Counted from the stretch's first letter, positions 1 to 10,127 are shown. The stretch is DNA of 64,000 bases from Paracoccaceae bacterium (GCA_019911965.1 JAIOJF010000059.1:1-64000), one strand, 5' to 3'. Numbers and translations are program-made. Notes: generated from the sequence alone by a model not told the origin.

Positions 1-14
1 CTGCGGGGAGGGTA

Positions 15-36
15 GGGTGGGCATTGCTGCCCACCC
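15..36 (-). terminator. Hairpin after the peptide-binding protein gene
   Basis: A perfect 9-bp inverted repeat (GGGTGGGCA / TGCCCACCC, 4-base loop TTGC) lies 15 bases beyond the stop of the binding-protein gene on the minus strand. No T-run follows it in that direction, so it could be an mRNA-stabilising or attenuating hairpin before permease genes off the left edge rather than a full terminator. The repeat is seen; the role is inferred. Confidence 0.5.
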
Positions 37-50
37 CGATTGTCAAAGGC

Positions 51-1748
51 TTACTTGCGGGTCCAGTCGGCGACGTTCCACATCTGGGTGTCCCAGACGT
101 TCAGGCGGACACCGTCCACCGTGTTGGAATGCGCCGCAACCGAGCCGCGCCAGATCAGCGCGATCATCGCGCCTTCCTGCATCAGCATGTCGTTCATTTC
201 ACGAACGATCGCGCCACGCGCTTCGGTGCCGGCGGTCGTGGCCAGCTTCGCAGCCAGCGCATCATAGGCCGGGTTGCAATAGCGCGGCATGTTGGCACCA
301 AGCCAGTTGTTGGCCGGCGACGGGATTTCACCACAGGTCCAGTTGTTCATATAGGCTTCCGCATCGGTGCCGTTGAACAGGTTGGTGTACATCTCGATGT
401 CGGCATAGAACTTCTGGAAGGTGTCCGGGCTGGACTGGTCGCCACCGAAGAACACGCCGGCGGCAATGTTCTTCAACTCGGTTTCAACACCGATTTCCGA
501 CCACCACTGCTTGACCAGTGCCTGGGTGTCCTGACGAACCCCGTTGGTCGAGGTCTGGTACAGGATCGACAGACGCACGCCGTCCTTGGCGCGGATGCCG
601 TCCGAACCGCGGACCCAGCCGGCCTCGTCCAGAACCGCATTGGCCTTGGCGATATCCTGCACCAGGCATTCGTCATTCGCGGTCGACCGGTTATAGGCCG
701 GCGCGGCGACGACGTTGCAGGTTGCCTGACCGGCAGCACCGTAGCCGACTTCCGACAGCAGGTTGCGGTCGATCGCCAGCGACAGGGCGCGGCGAACCGC
801 CGGATCTGTCAGGAACGGATGCGGCCCGCCCTCGATGGTCGAACGCTTCTCGCCCAGTGCCGGGTCGGGGTTGGTCAGGTTCACCATCAGGCGCTCGACG
901 CCGTTGGCGAAGGCCGAAACCACCGTGCCTTTACCGGCCTTGGCCATTTCGCCAAGGACCGTCGGGTCGATCTGGAGGTTCCAGGCGTAATCGAATTCGC
1001 CGGTTTCCAGCACCGAACGCGCCGCCGATTCCGCATCGCCGCCACCCTTGAAGGTCAGCGTGCCGAACGAGGGCTTGGCCGGATCGCGGTAATGCGGGTT
1101 GGCTTCCATCGTGATCACGTCGTTGGCCTTGAATTCAACCACGCGGTACGGCCCGGTGCCGTTCGGGTTGAAGTTCTGCTCGGTGCATTCCGGGGCCTTG
1201 GCACCCATGCAATCGGCAAATTGCGCGGCCTGGATGATCGGGCTTTCACCACCGACGAACGGGCCGTAGGGGAACGGCTTGGGCTTGGAGAAGGTCACCT
1301 TGACGGTCAGTTCGTCCAGCGCCTCGACATTGGCCACGTCCGAAAACTTGGCCAATTGCTGGCAGCCGCCGGTCGGGTCCATGCAGTAATTCGCGGTGAA
1401 TACCACATCCGCCGAGGTAAAGGCCGTGCCGTCGGACCATTTCAGGCCCGGCGTGATCTTCCAGGTGATCGAGGTCAGGTCTTCCGACACGCCGCCGTTT
1501 TCCACGGTGGGAATGGCATCGACCAGCCAGGGCACCATGTTGCCTTCACTGTCGTAACGCGCCAGCGGCTCGATGATCAGCGACGCGGATTCCACGTCCT
1601 TGGTACCGCCCGACAGGAACGGGTTCAGGATCGAAACCGCCTGCCAGTAGATGATGTTGAGATGGCCGCTGTCGCCGCGGCCCGCATTGGCCGCAGGGGC
1701 CAATGCAAGCGCTGCCGCAGCGCCCAGCAGGATTGATTTGAAGGTCAT
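51..1748 (-). CDS. ABC transporter substrate-binding protein, peptide family (SBP_bac_5 type)
   Basis: 565 residues with a clear Sec signal peptide (MTFKSILLGAAAALALA..., likely cleavage after ANA near residue 22). The body has the family-5 binding protein pattern: LxWSDGTAFTSADVVFT near residue 105, NGTGPYRVVEF near 200, and DPAVRRALSLAIDRN near 315. Proteins of this family bind di- or oligopeptides, or related cationic and nickel ligands, in the periplasm. It lies directly downstream of two peptide-type ATPase genes on the same strand, 67 bases after dppF, so it belongs to that transporter. The exact ligand cannot be read from sequence; the neighbouring M20 hydrolases suggest N-acyl amino acids or peptides. 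The permease genes are probably left of the window. Confidence 0.9.
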   Translation of the reverse strand: MTFKSILLGAAAALALAPAANAGRGDSGHLNIIYWQAVSILNPFLSGGTKDVESASLIIEPLARYDSEGNMVPWLVDAIPTVENGGVSEDLTSITWKITPGLKWSDGTAFTSADVVFTANYCMDPTGGCQQLAKFSDVANVEALDELTVKVTFSKPKPFPYGPFVGGESPIIQAAQFADCMGAKAPECTEQNFNPNGTGPYRVVEFKANDVITMEANPHYRDPAKPSFGTLTFKGGGDAESAARSVLETGEFDYAWNLQIDPTVLGEMAKAGKGTVVSAFANGVERLMVNLTNPDPALGEKRSTIEGGPHPFLTDPAVRRALSLAIDRNLLSEVGYGAAGQATCNVVAAPAYNRSTANDECLVQDIAKANAVLDEAGWVRGSDGIRAKDGVRLSILYQTSTNGVRQDTQALVKQWWSEIGVETELKNIAAGVFFGGDQSSPDTFQKFYADIEMYTNLFNGTDAEAYMNNWTCGEIPSPANNWLGANMPRYCNPAYDALAAKLATTAGTEARGAIVREMNDMLMQEGAMIALIWRGSVAAHSNTVDGVRLNVWDTQMWNVADWTRK

Positions 1749-1815
1749 GTCATACTCCCATGTTGGTTTGCTCGTGATCCTCGGTGTTCGGACCGGTTGG
1801 CCCCGGTCTCTCGGG

Positions 1816-2794
1816 TTATTGGCTGGTCAGGTGGCAGGCGACGTGACGGCCGTCTGCCAGCTGAATGAAATCGGGCACTTCGCGACGGCAGATATCCATC
1901 ACCTGCGGGCAGCGGGTGGAGAAATTGCAGCCCGGCGGCGGTCTGGAGGGGCTGGGCACGTCGCCTTGCAGGATGATCCGCTCGCGCTTGTTTTCGACGC
2001 TGGGATCGGGTTCGGGCACCGCCGACAGCAATGCCTGGGTATAGGGATGCCTGGGGTCGGCATACATCTGCTCGCGGCTGGCCAGTTCGACCACCTTGCC
2101 CAGATACATCACCGCCACCCGTGTCGCCAGGTGCCGGACCATCGACAGATCGTGGCTGATGAACAGATAGGTCAGGCCGAACTTTTCCTGCAGGTCTTCC
2201 AGGAGGTTCACCACCTGGGCCTGGATCGACACGTCCAGCGCCGCGATCGGCTCGTCGCAGACGATGAATTTCGGGTTGAGCGCAAGGGCGCGCGCGATGC
2301 CGATCCGCTGGCGCTGGCCGCCGGAAAATTCATGCGGGAACCGGTTGGCAAAATCGCGGTTCAGCCCGACCGCATCCATCAGCTCGAACACCCGCATCAT
2401 GCGCGCCTTGCGCGACAGTTTCTGATGCTCGTCAAGCGGTTCGGCGATGATCGAGGCAACCGTCATGCGCGGGTTCAGGCTGGCCTGCGGATCCTGGAAG
2501 ATCATCTGCATCTGCGGCCGCAGCCGGCGCAGATCGTCGCCCTGCAGGTGCGATATCTCGGTGCCGTCGATCCGGATCGACCCGGCGGTGACATCATAGA
2601 GCCTCAGGATCGCGCGCCCCGCCGACGACTTGCCGCAACCGGATTCACCGACCAGCCCAAGCGTTTCGCCTTCAAAAATGTCAAAACTGATATCGTCAAC
2701 CGCCTTCACGTCGCCGACCTTGCGCCGCAGGATTCCCCGGTAGATCGGGAAGTACATCTTCAGCCCGTCCACCCGGACCAGCGGTTTGGCCTGA

Positions 2795-2805
<11 letters not shown>
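1816..2805 (-). CDS. dppF: Oligopeptide/dipeptide ABC transporter ATP-binding protein (DppF/OppF type)
   Basis: 329 residues from the ATG at 2805 ([12 protein letters not shown]); a longer frame reaches 2850 but would run further into the upstream ATPase. Walker A GESGCGKS, signature [15 protein letters not shown] and Walker [15 protein letters not shown] are intact. The C-terminal cysteine-bearing stretch [15 protein letters not shown] is the oligopeptide-family tail, which in DppD/DppF-type ATPases can carry an iron-sulfur cluster. It would pair with the preceding ATPase to drive uptake through two permeases. Its start overlaps the end of dppD by 11 bases, pointing to translational coupling. 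The family is certain; dipeptide versus oligopeptide specificity is not. Confidence 0.93.
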
Positions 2806-3802
<997 letters not shown>

Positions 3803-3869
3803 TCGGTTCTCCCCACTGAATCTTCGCCCGTTGGTCCGGCAGCGGCCACGCGCGTTATTGTTGTGCCGG

Positions 3870-3899
3870 AGTGTATGCGTGAATTGCTTGTCACGGCAA
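3870..3899 (-). promoter_or_regulatory. Candidate sigma70-type promoter of the peptide transporter operon
   Basis: Read on the minus strand: TTGCCG (3899-3894), 18-base spacer, TACACT (3875-3870), about 70 bases upstream of dppD. Matches to the -35/-10 consensus are moderate, and the location between divergent operons supports it. Confidence 0.4.
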
Positions 3900-3919
3900 C
3901 TGGCTTTTTCGTTTTTCGG

Positions 3920-3942
3920 CCCGATAACGTAACGGTATCGGG
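3920..3942. promoter_or_regulatory. Inverted repeat in the divergent dppD/argE spacer (candidate operator)
   Basis: CCCGATA (3920-3926) and TATCGGG (3936-3942) form perfect 7-base arms separated by 9 bases. The element sits between the divergent transporter and amidohydrolase genes, upstream of both starts, so one regulator could control both. No regulator gene is adjacent, and I cannot assign a family. Confidence 0.5.
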
Positions 3943-4001
3943 TGCGCTTGACGCGCCGGATGCGCTGGCCCAGTGTACCGCCGAAACCAGGGGAGGGTGC
4001 G

Positions 4002-5168
4002 ATGGCCATGCGACTGACGGCGCGCGAGATGCTGGAACGGCTGGTGGCCTTTCCATCGGTGTCGCGCGACAGCAATCTGCCGATCATCGATTTTATCGAG
4101 GAATATCTGGCCAGCCACGGCGTTGTCGCGCACCGGGTCTATGATGCCACCGGCACCAAGGCCAATCTCTATGCCAATGTCGGCCCCGAGGTCGAGGGCG
4201 GCGTGATCCTGTCGGGCCATACCGATGTGGTGCCCGTCGATGGCCAGGACTGGGACAGCGATCCCTTCACCGTGACCGAACGTGACGGCCGCCTTTACGG
4301 GCGCGGCACCTGCGACATGAAGGGCTTCGATGCGCTGGCGCTCTGCGCCGTGCCGCTGGCGCTGGAACGCGGGCTGAAGCGCCCCTTGCAGATCGCCATG
4401 TCCTATGACGAGGAGGTCGGCTGCGTCGGCGCGCCCTCGATGATCGAGGCGATGGCGATCTTCCTGCCGCGCGCCTCGGCGGCGATCATCGGCGAACCCT
4501 CGATGATGCAGGTCGTGACCGGGCATAAGGGCGGCACCGGTTTTGCCACCCATATCAAAGGGTTCGAGGTGCATTCCTCGCTGCAGCATACCGGCGTCAG
4601 CGCGGTTCACGAAGCGGCACGGCTGATCGAATGGGCCAACCAGAAAAACGCCGAAAGTGCCGCCGCCACCCCCGATCCGGTGGCCGCGATGTTCGATCCG
4701 CCCTGGACCAATGCCCATGTCGGCACCATCCAGGGCGGCACCGCCAACAATATCACCGCTGGCGATTGCCGCTTCGTGATGGGCTTTCGCTGCGTGCCGA
4801 CGGACGATCCGGCGGATTGGCGCAATGCCTATATCGCCCGCGTGCGCGAGGTCGAGGCGGCGATGCAGGCGGTACAGCCCGGCACCGCGATCCATCTCGA
4901 ACCGATATTCGACGTGCCCGGCCTGCGCCCCGAGGAAGACGGCGTCGCCGAAGAACTGGCGCGGCGTTTGACCGGCGACAACGGCACCCATGTCGTCAGC
5001 TACGGCACCGAGGCCGGGCAGTTCCAGGCCGCCGGTTATTCCGCCGTGATCTGCGGGCCCGGCAATATCGAACAGGCCCACCAGGCCAATGAATTCATCT
5101 CGATCGAACAATTCAAAGCCGGCGAGGATTTCATTGCCCGCCTGATCGACCAACTGACCAAGGAGTAA
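4002..5168 (+). CDS. argE: M20 family deacetylase, acetylornithine deacetylase type
   Basis: 388 residues. The ATG at 4002 is chosen because GGGAGGG precedes it and it keeps the usual N-terminus (MAMRLTAREMLERLVAFPSV). M20 metal-site motifs are visible: SGHTDVVPV (H73, D75), GRGTCDMKG (D105), the catalytic pair DEEVG (E137-E138), E165 and a late histidine in EQAHQANEF. ArgE enzymes hydrolyse N-acetylornithine to ornithine using a dinuclear zinc centre, and relatives accept other N-acyl amino acids. It is followed 5 bases later by a second M20 enzyme and lies opposite a peptide importer. A role in catabolism of imported N-acyl compounds is as plausible as arginine biosynthesis. Confidence 0.82.
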   Translation: MAMRLTAREMLERLVAFPSVSRDSNLPIIDFIEEYLASHGVVAHRVYDATGTKANLYANVGPEVEGGVILSGHTDVVPVDGQDWDSDPFTVTERDGRLYGRGTCDMKGFDALALCAVPLALERGLKRPLQIAMSYDEEVGCVGAPSMIEAMAIFLPRASAAIIGEPSMMQVVTGHKGGTGFATHIKGFEVHSSLQHTGVSAVHEAARLIEWANQKNAESAAATPDPVAAMFDPPWTNAHVGTIQGGTANNITAGDCRFVMGFRCVPTDDPADWRNAYIARVREVEAAMQAVQPGTAIHLEPIFDVPGLRPEEDGVAEELARRLTGDNGTHVVSYGTEAGQFQAAGYSAVICGPGNIEQAHQANEFISIEQFKAGEDFIARLIDQLTKE

Positions 5169-5173
5169 TCCCG

Positions 5174-6346
5174 ATGCCGCTGATCAACCGCTTTGCCGAC
5201 CTGCATCCCGAAATCACCGAATGGCGGCGCGATTTTCACGAGAACCCGGAATTGCTGTTCGACACCCACCGCACCGCCGGTATCGTGGCCGACAAGCTGA
5301 AGGAATTCGGCTGCGACCAGATCAGGACCGGCATTGGCCGCACCGGCGTTGTCGGCGTGATCCACGGCAAGACCAATACGTCCGGCAAGGTGATCGGCCT
5401 GCGCGCCGACATGGACGCGCTGCCGATCTTCGAGGCGACCGGGCTGGAGTACAAATCCAGGGTCGAGGGCAAGATGCATGCCTGCGGCCATGACGGCCAT
5501 ACCGCGATGCTGCTGGGGGCGGCGAAATACCTGGCCGAGACGCGCAATTTCGACGGCACCGCCGTGGTCATCTTCCAGCCCGCCGAAGAAGGCGGCGGCG
5601 GCGGCCGCGAGATGGTCAATGACGGCATGATGGAGGATTTCGGCATTCAGGAAGTTTACGGCATGCACAACATGCCGGGCTATCCGGTCGGCCATTTCGC
5701 CATCCGCCCCGGCGCGTTCTTCGCCGCCGCCGATCAGTTCACCATAGATATCGAAGGCAAGGGCGGCCACGGGGCCAAGCCGCATGAATCGATTGATACC
5801 ACGCTGATCGGCGCGCATGTCGTGACCGCGCTGCAATCCATCGTGGCACGCAACGCCGATCCGATGAAACAGCTTGTGGTCTCGGTCACCTCGTTTCGCA
5901 CCGAAAGCGACGCCTACAACGTGATCCCGCAGCATGTGCAATTGCGCGGCACGGTGCGCACGATGGATCGCGGCGTGCAGGACATGGCCGAGGACAAGAT
6001 TTCCATGATCACCCGCCACACCGCCGAGGCCTTCGGCGCCCGCGCCACTGTCACCTATCAACGTGGCTATCCGGTGATGGTGAATTCCGACGATCAGACC
6101 GCATTCGCCGCCGAGGTCGCCCGCAAGGTGGCTGGCCCCGACAAGGTTGATGACGATGCGGCGATGATCATGGGGGCCGAGGATTTCTCGTATATGCTGG
6201 AGGCCAGGCCGGGGGCCTACATCCTGGTCGGCAATGGCGACACGCCGATGTGCCACCACCCGCAATACAATTTCAACGACGAGGCGATCCCGGCGGGCTG
6301 TTCCTATTGGGCGACGCTGGTGGAAACCGCGATGCCCGCCGGCTGA
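5174..6346 (+). CDS. M20 family amidohydrolase, hippurate hydrolase/IAA-amino acid hydrolase type
   Basis: 390 residues starting at ATG 5174, 5 bases after the preceding M20 gene. Metal-binding motifs of the M20D group are clear: MHACGHDGHTAM (near residue 100), FQPAEEGGGGGREM (near 135), and MHNMPGYPVG (near 165). The dimerisation domain contains GKGGHGAKPHESIDT, and the final histidine lies in MCHHPQYNFND. These enzymes cleave N-acyl amino acids such as N-acetyl or N-benzoyl derivatives to the free amino acid. Together with the neighbouring deacetylase and the divergent importer it suggests a uptake-and-hydrolysis module. The precise substrate is not determinable. Confidence 0.88.
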   Translation: MPLINRFADLHPEITEWRRDFHENPELLFDTHRTAGIVADKLKEFGCDQIRTGIGRTGVVGVIHGKTNTSGKVIGLRADMDALPIFEATGLEYKSRVEGKMHACGHDGHTAMLLGAAKYLAETRNFDGTAVVIFQPAEEGGGGGREMVNDGMMEDFGIQEVYGMHNMPGYPVGHFAIRPGAFFAAADQFTIDIEGKGGHGAKPHESIDTTLIGAHVVTALQSIVARNADPMKQLVVSVTSFRTESDAYNVIPQHVQLRGTVRTMDRGVQDMAEDKISMITRHTAEAFGARATVTYQRGYPVMVNSDDQTAFAAEVARKVAGPDKVDDDAAMIMGAEDFSYMLEARPGAYILVGNGDTPMCHHPQYNFNDEAIPAGCSYWATLVETAMPAG

Positions 6347-6356
6347 CGGCGTGGAA

Positions 6357-7181
6357 ATGCCGGACCTCGGCACCTTGTTGCCGCTGCTGGTCTTCCTGCT
6401 GGCCATCGGCGGGTTTGCCGGGGTGCTGGCAGGCGCACTTGGGGTCGGCGGCGGCATGGTGCTGGTGCCGGCCTTCTACTATGCCTTCACGATTCTGGGC
6501 TATGACAGCCCGGAACTGATGCAGATCTGCCTGGCAACCTCGCTGGCGACCATCGTTTTCACCTCGATCCGCTCGGTCCTGCGCCATCACCTGAAGGGCG
6601 CGGTGGACTGGGACCTGCTGAAAGGCTGGGCCCCCGGCGTGGCCCTGGGGGCGCTGGCGGGGATGCTGGTGACCAAGGGGCTGCGCTCGGACGTGCTGAT
6701 GGTGCTGTTCGGAGTGCTGGGCGTCAGTGTCGGGGCGTTTCTGGCCTTCGGGCGGCAGGATTGGCGGCTGGGCGATTCCGTGCCGACCGGCGCGGTGCGC
6801 TGGATTTCCGCGCCGCTGATCGGCGGGTTGTCGGTTCTGATGGGAATCGGTGGCGGTGCCTTCGCGGTGCCGCTGATGACCGCTTATGGCCGGCCGATCC
6901 ACCACGCCGTGGCCACCGCCGCGGGGTTCGGGGCGATCATCGCGCTGCCATCGGTTGCAGGCTTTGCGCTGAGCGCCACGTCGCTGGACGGGCGGCCGCC
7001 GTTCCAGTTGGGGCAGGTCAATCTGGCCGGTTTCGCGCTGATCGTGTCGATGACGCTGCTGACCGCGCCGCTGGGGGTTCGGCTGGCACATGCCACGGAT
7101 GCCAGGGTACTGCGCCGGGCCTTTGCGATATTCGTGATCGTGATGGCGGGCAACATGCTCAGGAAAGGGATATGGGGTTAG
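6357..7181 (+). CDS. Sulfite exporter TauE/SafE family membrane protein
   Basis: 274 residues from ATG 6357 (MPDLGTLLPLLVFLL), with an in-frame GTG at 6351 as an alternative start. About eight hydrophobic segments are visible. The two family half-repeats show glycine-rich motifs: GVLAGALGVGGGMVLVP near residue 22 and GLSVLMGIGGGAFAVPLM near 160. The family transports anions such as sulfite, sulfoacetate or other organic acids across the inner membrane. It sits 10 bases after the M20 hydrolase and its last bases overlap the next gene, so it is probably co-transcribed and may export a hydrolysis product. Substrate is unknown. Confidence 0.88.
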   Translation: MPDLGTLLPLLVFLLAIGGFAGVLAGALGVGGGMVLVPAFYYAFTILGYDSPELMQICLATSLATIVFTSIRSVLRHHLKGAVDWDLLKGWAPGVALGALAGMLVTKGLRSDVLMVLFGVLGVSVGAFLAFGRQDWRLGDSVPTGAVRWISAPLIGGLSVLMGIGGGAFAVPLMTAYGRPIHHAVATAAGFGAIIALPSVAGFALSATSLDGRPPFQLGQVNLAGFALIVSMTLLTAPLGVRLAHATDARVLRRAFAIFVIVMAGNMLRKGIWG

Positions 7182-7960
7182 GCGGGGATTTTGCCGCGAA
7201 AGGATGGCTGGGGTTCAGCGATTCCCCCGACCTGCGCCGCTGGCTGGCCCATGCCGGGCCGCTGGCACTGGCGGCGCGGCATGATCCCGGCCATGCCCAT
7301 TGGCTGACCTGCGAGGGCACCTGGTTTGTCGGCGTCAACGCGCTGGCCAATGACGCTGGCGGCGCGATAGCCGGGTCCGGCCCGCTGCCCGGCCCGGCCA
7401 TCGGTTTCGCGCGCGAAACGCTTGGCTTTGCCGGCGATCTGGACCGCGCGCAGGTCTCCATCGCCTATCCCGGCTATCCCCGCCCGCGCGTCGGTGAAAG
7501 CCAGGCCGCCTTCCGCTTTCGCCGCGACCGGGATGCCGCGCATGTCGATGGCCTGCACCCTGTCGGGGCGGACCGCCAGCGACGGCTGGAGGAATTTGCC
7601 GGTTTCCTGATGGGCCTGCCGGTGAGCGAGGCTGACGCCCGCGCCGCCCCGCTGGCAGTCTGGGAAGGCTCGCACCTTGTCATGCGGGCGATGTTCCGGC
7701 GCATGCTGGCACCGCACCTGCCCGAAGACTGGCCGCAGATCGACCTGACCGAGGCCTATCACGCCGCCCGGCGCGAGGCCTTCGCCACCTGTCGGCGCGT
7801 GCTGGTGCATGCAAGGCCGGGCGAGGCGTACCTTTTGCACCGCATGGCCCTGCACGGCATGTCGCCCTGGCAGGACGGCGCATTTGCCCCGCCGGAGGGC
7901 CGTGTGATCCTGTATTTCCGCCCGGAGATTGCGCGCGAGGACTGGCTGTATAGGGATTGA
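7172..7960 (+). CDS. Phytanoyl-CoA dioxygenase (PhyH)-like protein
   Basis: 262 residues. The ATG at 7172 overlaps the TauE gene by 10 bases. The frame is open far upstream, but that part is an out-of-frame reading of TauE. A candidate Fe(II) triad is visible: HVD (H124, D126) and a distal histidine in YLLHRMALHGMSPW near residue 230. An arginine in the terminal RPEIAREDW or nearby could bind 2-oxoglutarate. This pattern fits the PhyH/2OG-Fe(II) oxygenase superfamily, whose members hydroxylate diverse small molecules. The substrate is unknown. Assignment rests on motif spacing only. Confidence 0.6.
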   Translation: MGLGGDFAAKGWLGFSDSPDLRRWLAHAGPLALAARHDPGHAHWLTCEGTWFVGVNALANDAGGAIAGSGPLPGPAIGFARETLGFAGDLDRAQVSIAYPGYPRPRVGESQAAFRFRRDRDAAHVDGLHPVGADRQRRLEEFAGFLMGLPVSEADARAAPLAVWEGSHLVMRAMFRRMLAPHLPEDWPQIDLTEAYHAARREAFATCRRVLVHARPGEAYLLHRMALHGMSPWQDGAFAPPEGRVILYFRPEIAREDWLYRD

Positions 7961-7966
7961 GGCTGC

Positions 7967-8632
7967 CTATCGGCGCAACCCCTCCAGAACGCCGGGCAGA
8001 TCATCGAAATGATCCAGCAGCGCCTCGGGCTTCATTGCCACCACATCGCGCGATTTCGGCCCGAAGGTGACCAGAATGCAGGGCACGTTGGCGGCGGCGG
8101 CGGTATCGCGGTCGGTGATCGTGTCGCCGACCAGCACCGATTGCGCGGAGTTTCCCCCCAGACGGCGGATGGTTTCCAGCAGATGCTCGGGATCGGGCTT
8201 GCGTACCGCGATTGTATCGGCCCCCAGCATCGCGCCGAAGCGGTCGCGGATGCCGAGCCGCGCCAGCAAAATCTCGGCCAGCGCCTCTGGCTTGTTGGTG
8301 CAGACGCCCAGCGCCATGCCCGCCGATGCCAGCCGGTCCAGCGCCGCCTCAGCGCCGTCATACAACTTCGTGTGATGGTCGATGTTGTTGCCGTAATGCT
8401 CCAGAAGATAAGGATAATCCGCATCCACCTCGGCCTCGGACCAGGGCCGGTCAAGCCGCGACATTCCCAGCCGCAACATGGCGCGGCCACCGTTGAAGGC
8501 GGTCTCCATATCGCCCAAAGGGTCCAGCAGATCGCCCGCGCCTCGGCGGCGGAAACAGGCATTGGCGGCTGCGATCAGATCGCCGCTTGTATCCGCCAAT
8601 GTCCCGTCCAGATCGAATATCACGCTGCGCAT
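7967..8632 (-). CDS. gph: HAD-superfamily phosphoglycolate phosphatase
   Basis: 221 residues. The ATG at 8632 is chosen because AGGAAAGG precedes it; a start at 8650 is also open. HAD motifs are all present: VIFDLDGTLADT (nucleophile and acid aspartates, residues ~4-14), CTNKPEAL (motif II), RKPDPEHLL (motif III lysine) and VGDTITDRDTA (motif IV). The small helical cap matches the Gph group, which dephosphorylates 2-phosphoglycolate, a by-product of DNA repair and oxygenation reactions. It is convergent with the PhyH-like gene and divergent from glmU, with an inverted repeat in the shared spacer. Confidence 0.85.
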   Translation of the reverse strand: MRSVIFDLDGTLADTSGDLIAAANACFRRRGAGDLLDPLGDMETAFNGGRAMLRLGMSRLDRPWSEAEVDADYPYLLEHYGNNIDHHTKLYDGAEAALDRLASAGMALGVCTNKPEALAEILLARLGIRDRFGAMLGADTIAVRKPDPEHLLETIRRLGGNSAQSVLVGDTITDRDTAAAANVPCILVTFGPKSRDVVAMKPEALLDHFDDLPGVLEGLRR

Positions 8633-8683
8633 CGCCTGCCTTTCCTGCAATCATCGGCGGAGTTTCGCACATCGTGAAATGTT

Positions 8684-8716
8684 CCGAAAGCATAGTTGAT
8701 GATCTTTCGCTTTCGG
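8684..8716. promoter_or_regulatory. Inverted repeat between gph and glmU
   Basis: CCGAAAGC (8684-8691) and GCTTTCGG (8709-8716) are perfect 8-base arms with a 17-base spacer, in the 135-base divergent spacer. It could be an operator for one or both genes. On the minus strand it would also fold as a hairpin in a gph leader. Confidence 0.42.
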
Positions 8717-8767
8717 CCAGATGAGCGAACCGTTAGAAGGGCTGGAATTGAAAGACAGGATGTTTTC

Positions 8768-10123
8768 ATGCCCATAGCCCTCGTGATTCTCGCTGCCGGC
8801 AAGGGGACCCGGATGAATTCCGACCTGCCGAAGGTGCTGCATCCGCTGGCCGCCGCGCCCTTGCTGGCGCATGCTCTGGCGGCGGGTGCCGCGGCTGACC
8901 CCGAACGAACCATCGTCGTGGCCGGCCACGGTGCCGAGCAGGTGACGGCAGCGCTGGCAGATATCGACGAAACCGCGCAGGTCGTCGTGCAGGAAGACCA
9001 ATTGGGCACCGGCCATGCGGTAGCCCAGGCGACCCCGGCGCTGGAAGGCTTTGGTGGCGATGTCATCGTGCTTTATGGCGACACGCCGTTCATCCGCCCG
9101 CAAACCCTTCATGCCATGCTGGAGGCACGCCAGGGCGGTGCCGATGTGGTGGTGCTGGGCTTCGAGGCCGCCGTTCCCGGGCGCTATGGCCGGCTGATTC
9201 TGGGGCGCGATGGCGGGCTTGACGGCATTGTCGAGGCCAAGGATGCCTCGCCTGAACAACTGGCGGTAACGCTTTGCAATTCCGGCGTTATCGCGGCGGA
9301 TGCCGGGCTGTTGATGCGGCTGGTGGCAAAGATCGACAACGACAATGCCAGCGGCGAATATTACCTGACAGATATCGTTGCCCTGGCGCGCGCCGCCGGT
9401 CACGCCTGCGCCGTGGTCACCTGCGACGAGGCCGAGACGCTGGGCATCAATTCTCGCGCCGAACTGGCCGGCGCCGAGGCCGCGTTTCAGGCCCGCGCAA
9501 GGGCGGCGGCACTGGACAATGGTGCGACGCTGATCGCGCCGGAATCGGTATATTTCGCCCATGATACCGTGATCGGGCGCGACGTGGTGATCGGCCCGAA
9601 TGTCTGGTTCGGCCCCGGCGTCACGGTAGAAAGCGGTGCCACGATCAATGCGTTCTGCCATCTGGAAGGCTGCCATGTCAGCCGCGGCGCGATCATCGGC
9701 CCGTTCGCGCGGCTGCGCCCCGGTGCGGAATTGTCCGAGGATGTCCGCGTCGGCAATTTTGTCGAGGTGAAGAATGCGCTGGTGGCCGAAGGGGCAAAGA
9801 TCAACCATCTGAGTTATATCGGCGATGCCGAAATCGGTGAGGGGGCCAATATCGGGGCCGGCACCATCACCTGCAATTATGACGGGGTGATGAAGCACCG
9901 CACCGAGATCGGCGCTCGCGCCTTCATCGGCTCCAACACCGCGCTGGTGGCACCGGTCCGGGTGGGCCGCGATGCGATGACCGGTTCGGGATCCGTGATC
10001 ACAAAGGACGTTCCCGACGAGGCGCTGGCGGTAGCGCGCGCCGATCAGATCAACAAGGAGGGTCTCGCCGTCCGGCTGATGACCCGGCTGAGGGCCATCA
10101 AGGCCCGCAAACAGAAAGAATAG
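8768..10123 (+). CDS. glmU: Bifunctional GlmU: glucosamine-1-phosphate acetyltransferase / GlcNAc-1-phosphate uridylyltransferase
   Basis: 451 residues from ATG 8768 (MPIALVILAAGKGTRM), with AGGA upstream. The N-terminal half is a nucleotidyltransferase: LAAGKGTRMNSDLPKVLHPL (residues 8-27), and YGDTPFI carrying the metal aspartate. The C-terminal half (from ~residue 250) is a left-handed beta-helix acetyltransferase with hexapeptide repeats and the motifs RLRPGAEL, NFVEVKNA, NHLSYIGDAEIG and TCNYDG. It makes UDP-GlcNAc for peptidoglycan and lipopolysaccharide. glmS follows after 4 bases, so the two last dedicated genes of the pathway form an operon. Confidence 0.97.
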   Translation: MPIALVILAAGKGTRMNSDLPKVLHPLAAAPLLAHALAAGAAADPERTIVVAGHGAEQVTAALADIDETAQVVVQEDQLGTGHAVAQATPALEGFGGDVIVLYGDTPFIRPQTLHAMLEARQGGADVVVLGFEAAVPGRYGRLILGRDGGLDGIVEAKDASPEQLAVTLCNSGVIAADAGLLMRLVAKIDNDNASGEYYLTDIVALARAAGHACAVVTCDEAETLGINSRAELAGAEAAFQARARAAALDNGATLIAPESVYFAHDTVIGRDVVIGPNVWFGPGVTVESGATINAFCHLEGCHVSRGAIIGPFARLRPGAELSEDVRVGNFVEVKNALVAEGAKINHLSYIGDAEIGEGANIGAGTITCNYDGVMKHRTEIGARAFIGSNTALVAPVRVGRDAMTGSGSVITKDVPDEALAVARADQINKEGLAVRLMTRLRAIKARKQKE

Positions 10124-10127
10124 AACC

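Noticed and set aside
24-1736. Long plus-strand frame opposite the binding-protein gene
   Set aside because: It is the antisense shadow of the minus-strand gene; composition has no recognisable domain and the reverse frame has signal peptide and family motifs.
10124-10127. glmS ribozyme
   Set aside because: Only 4 bases separate glmU and glmS, leaving no room for it.
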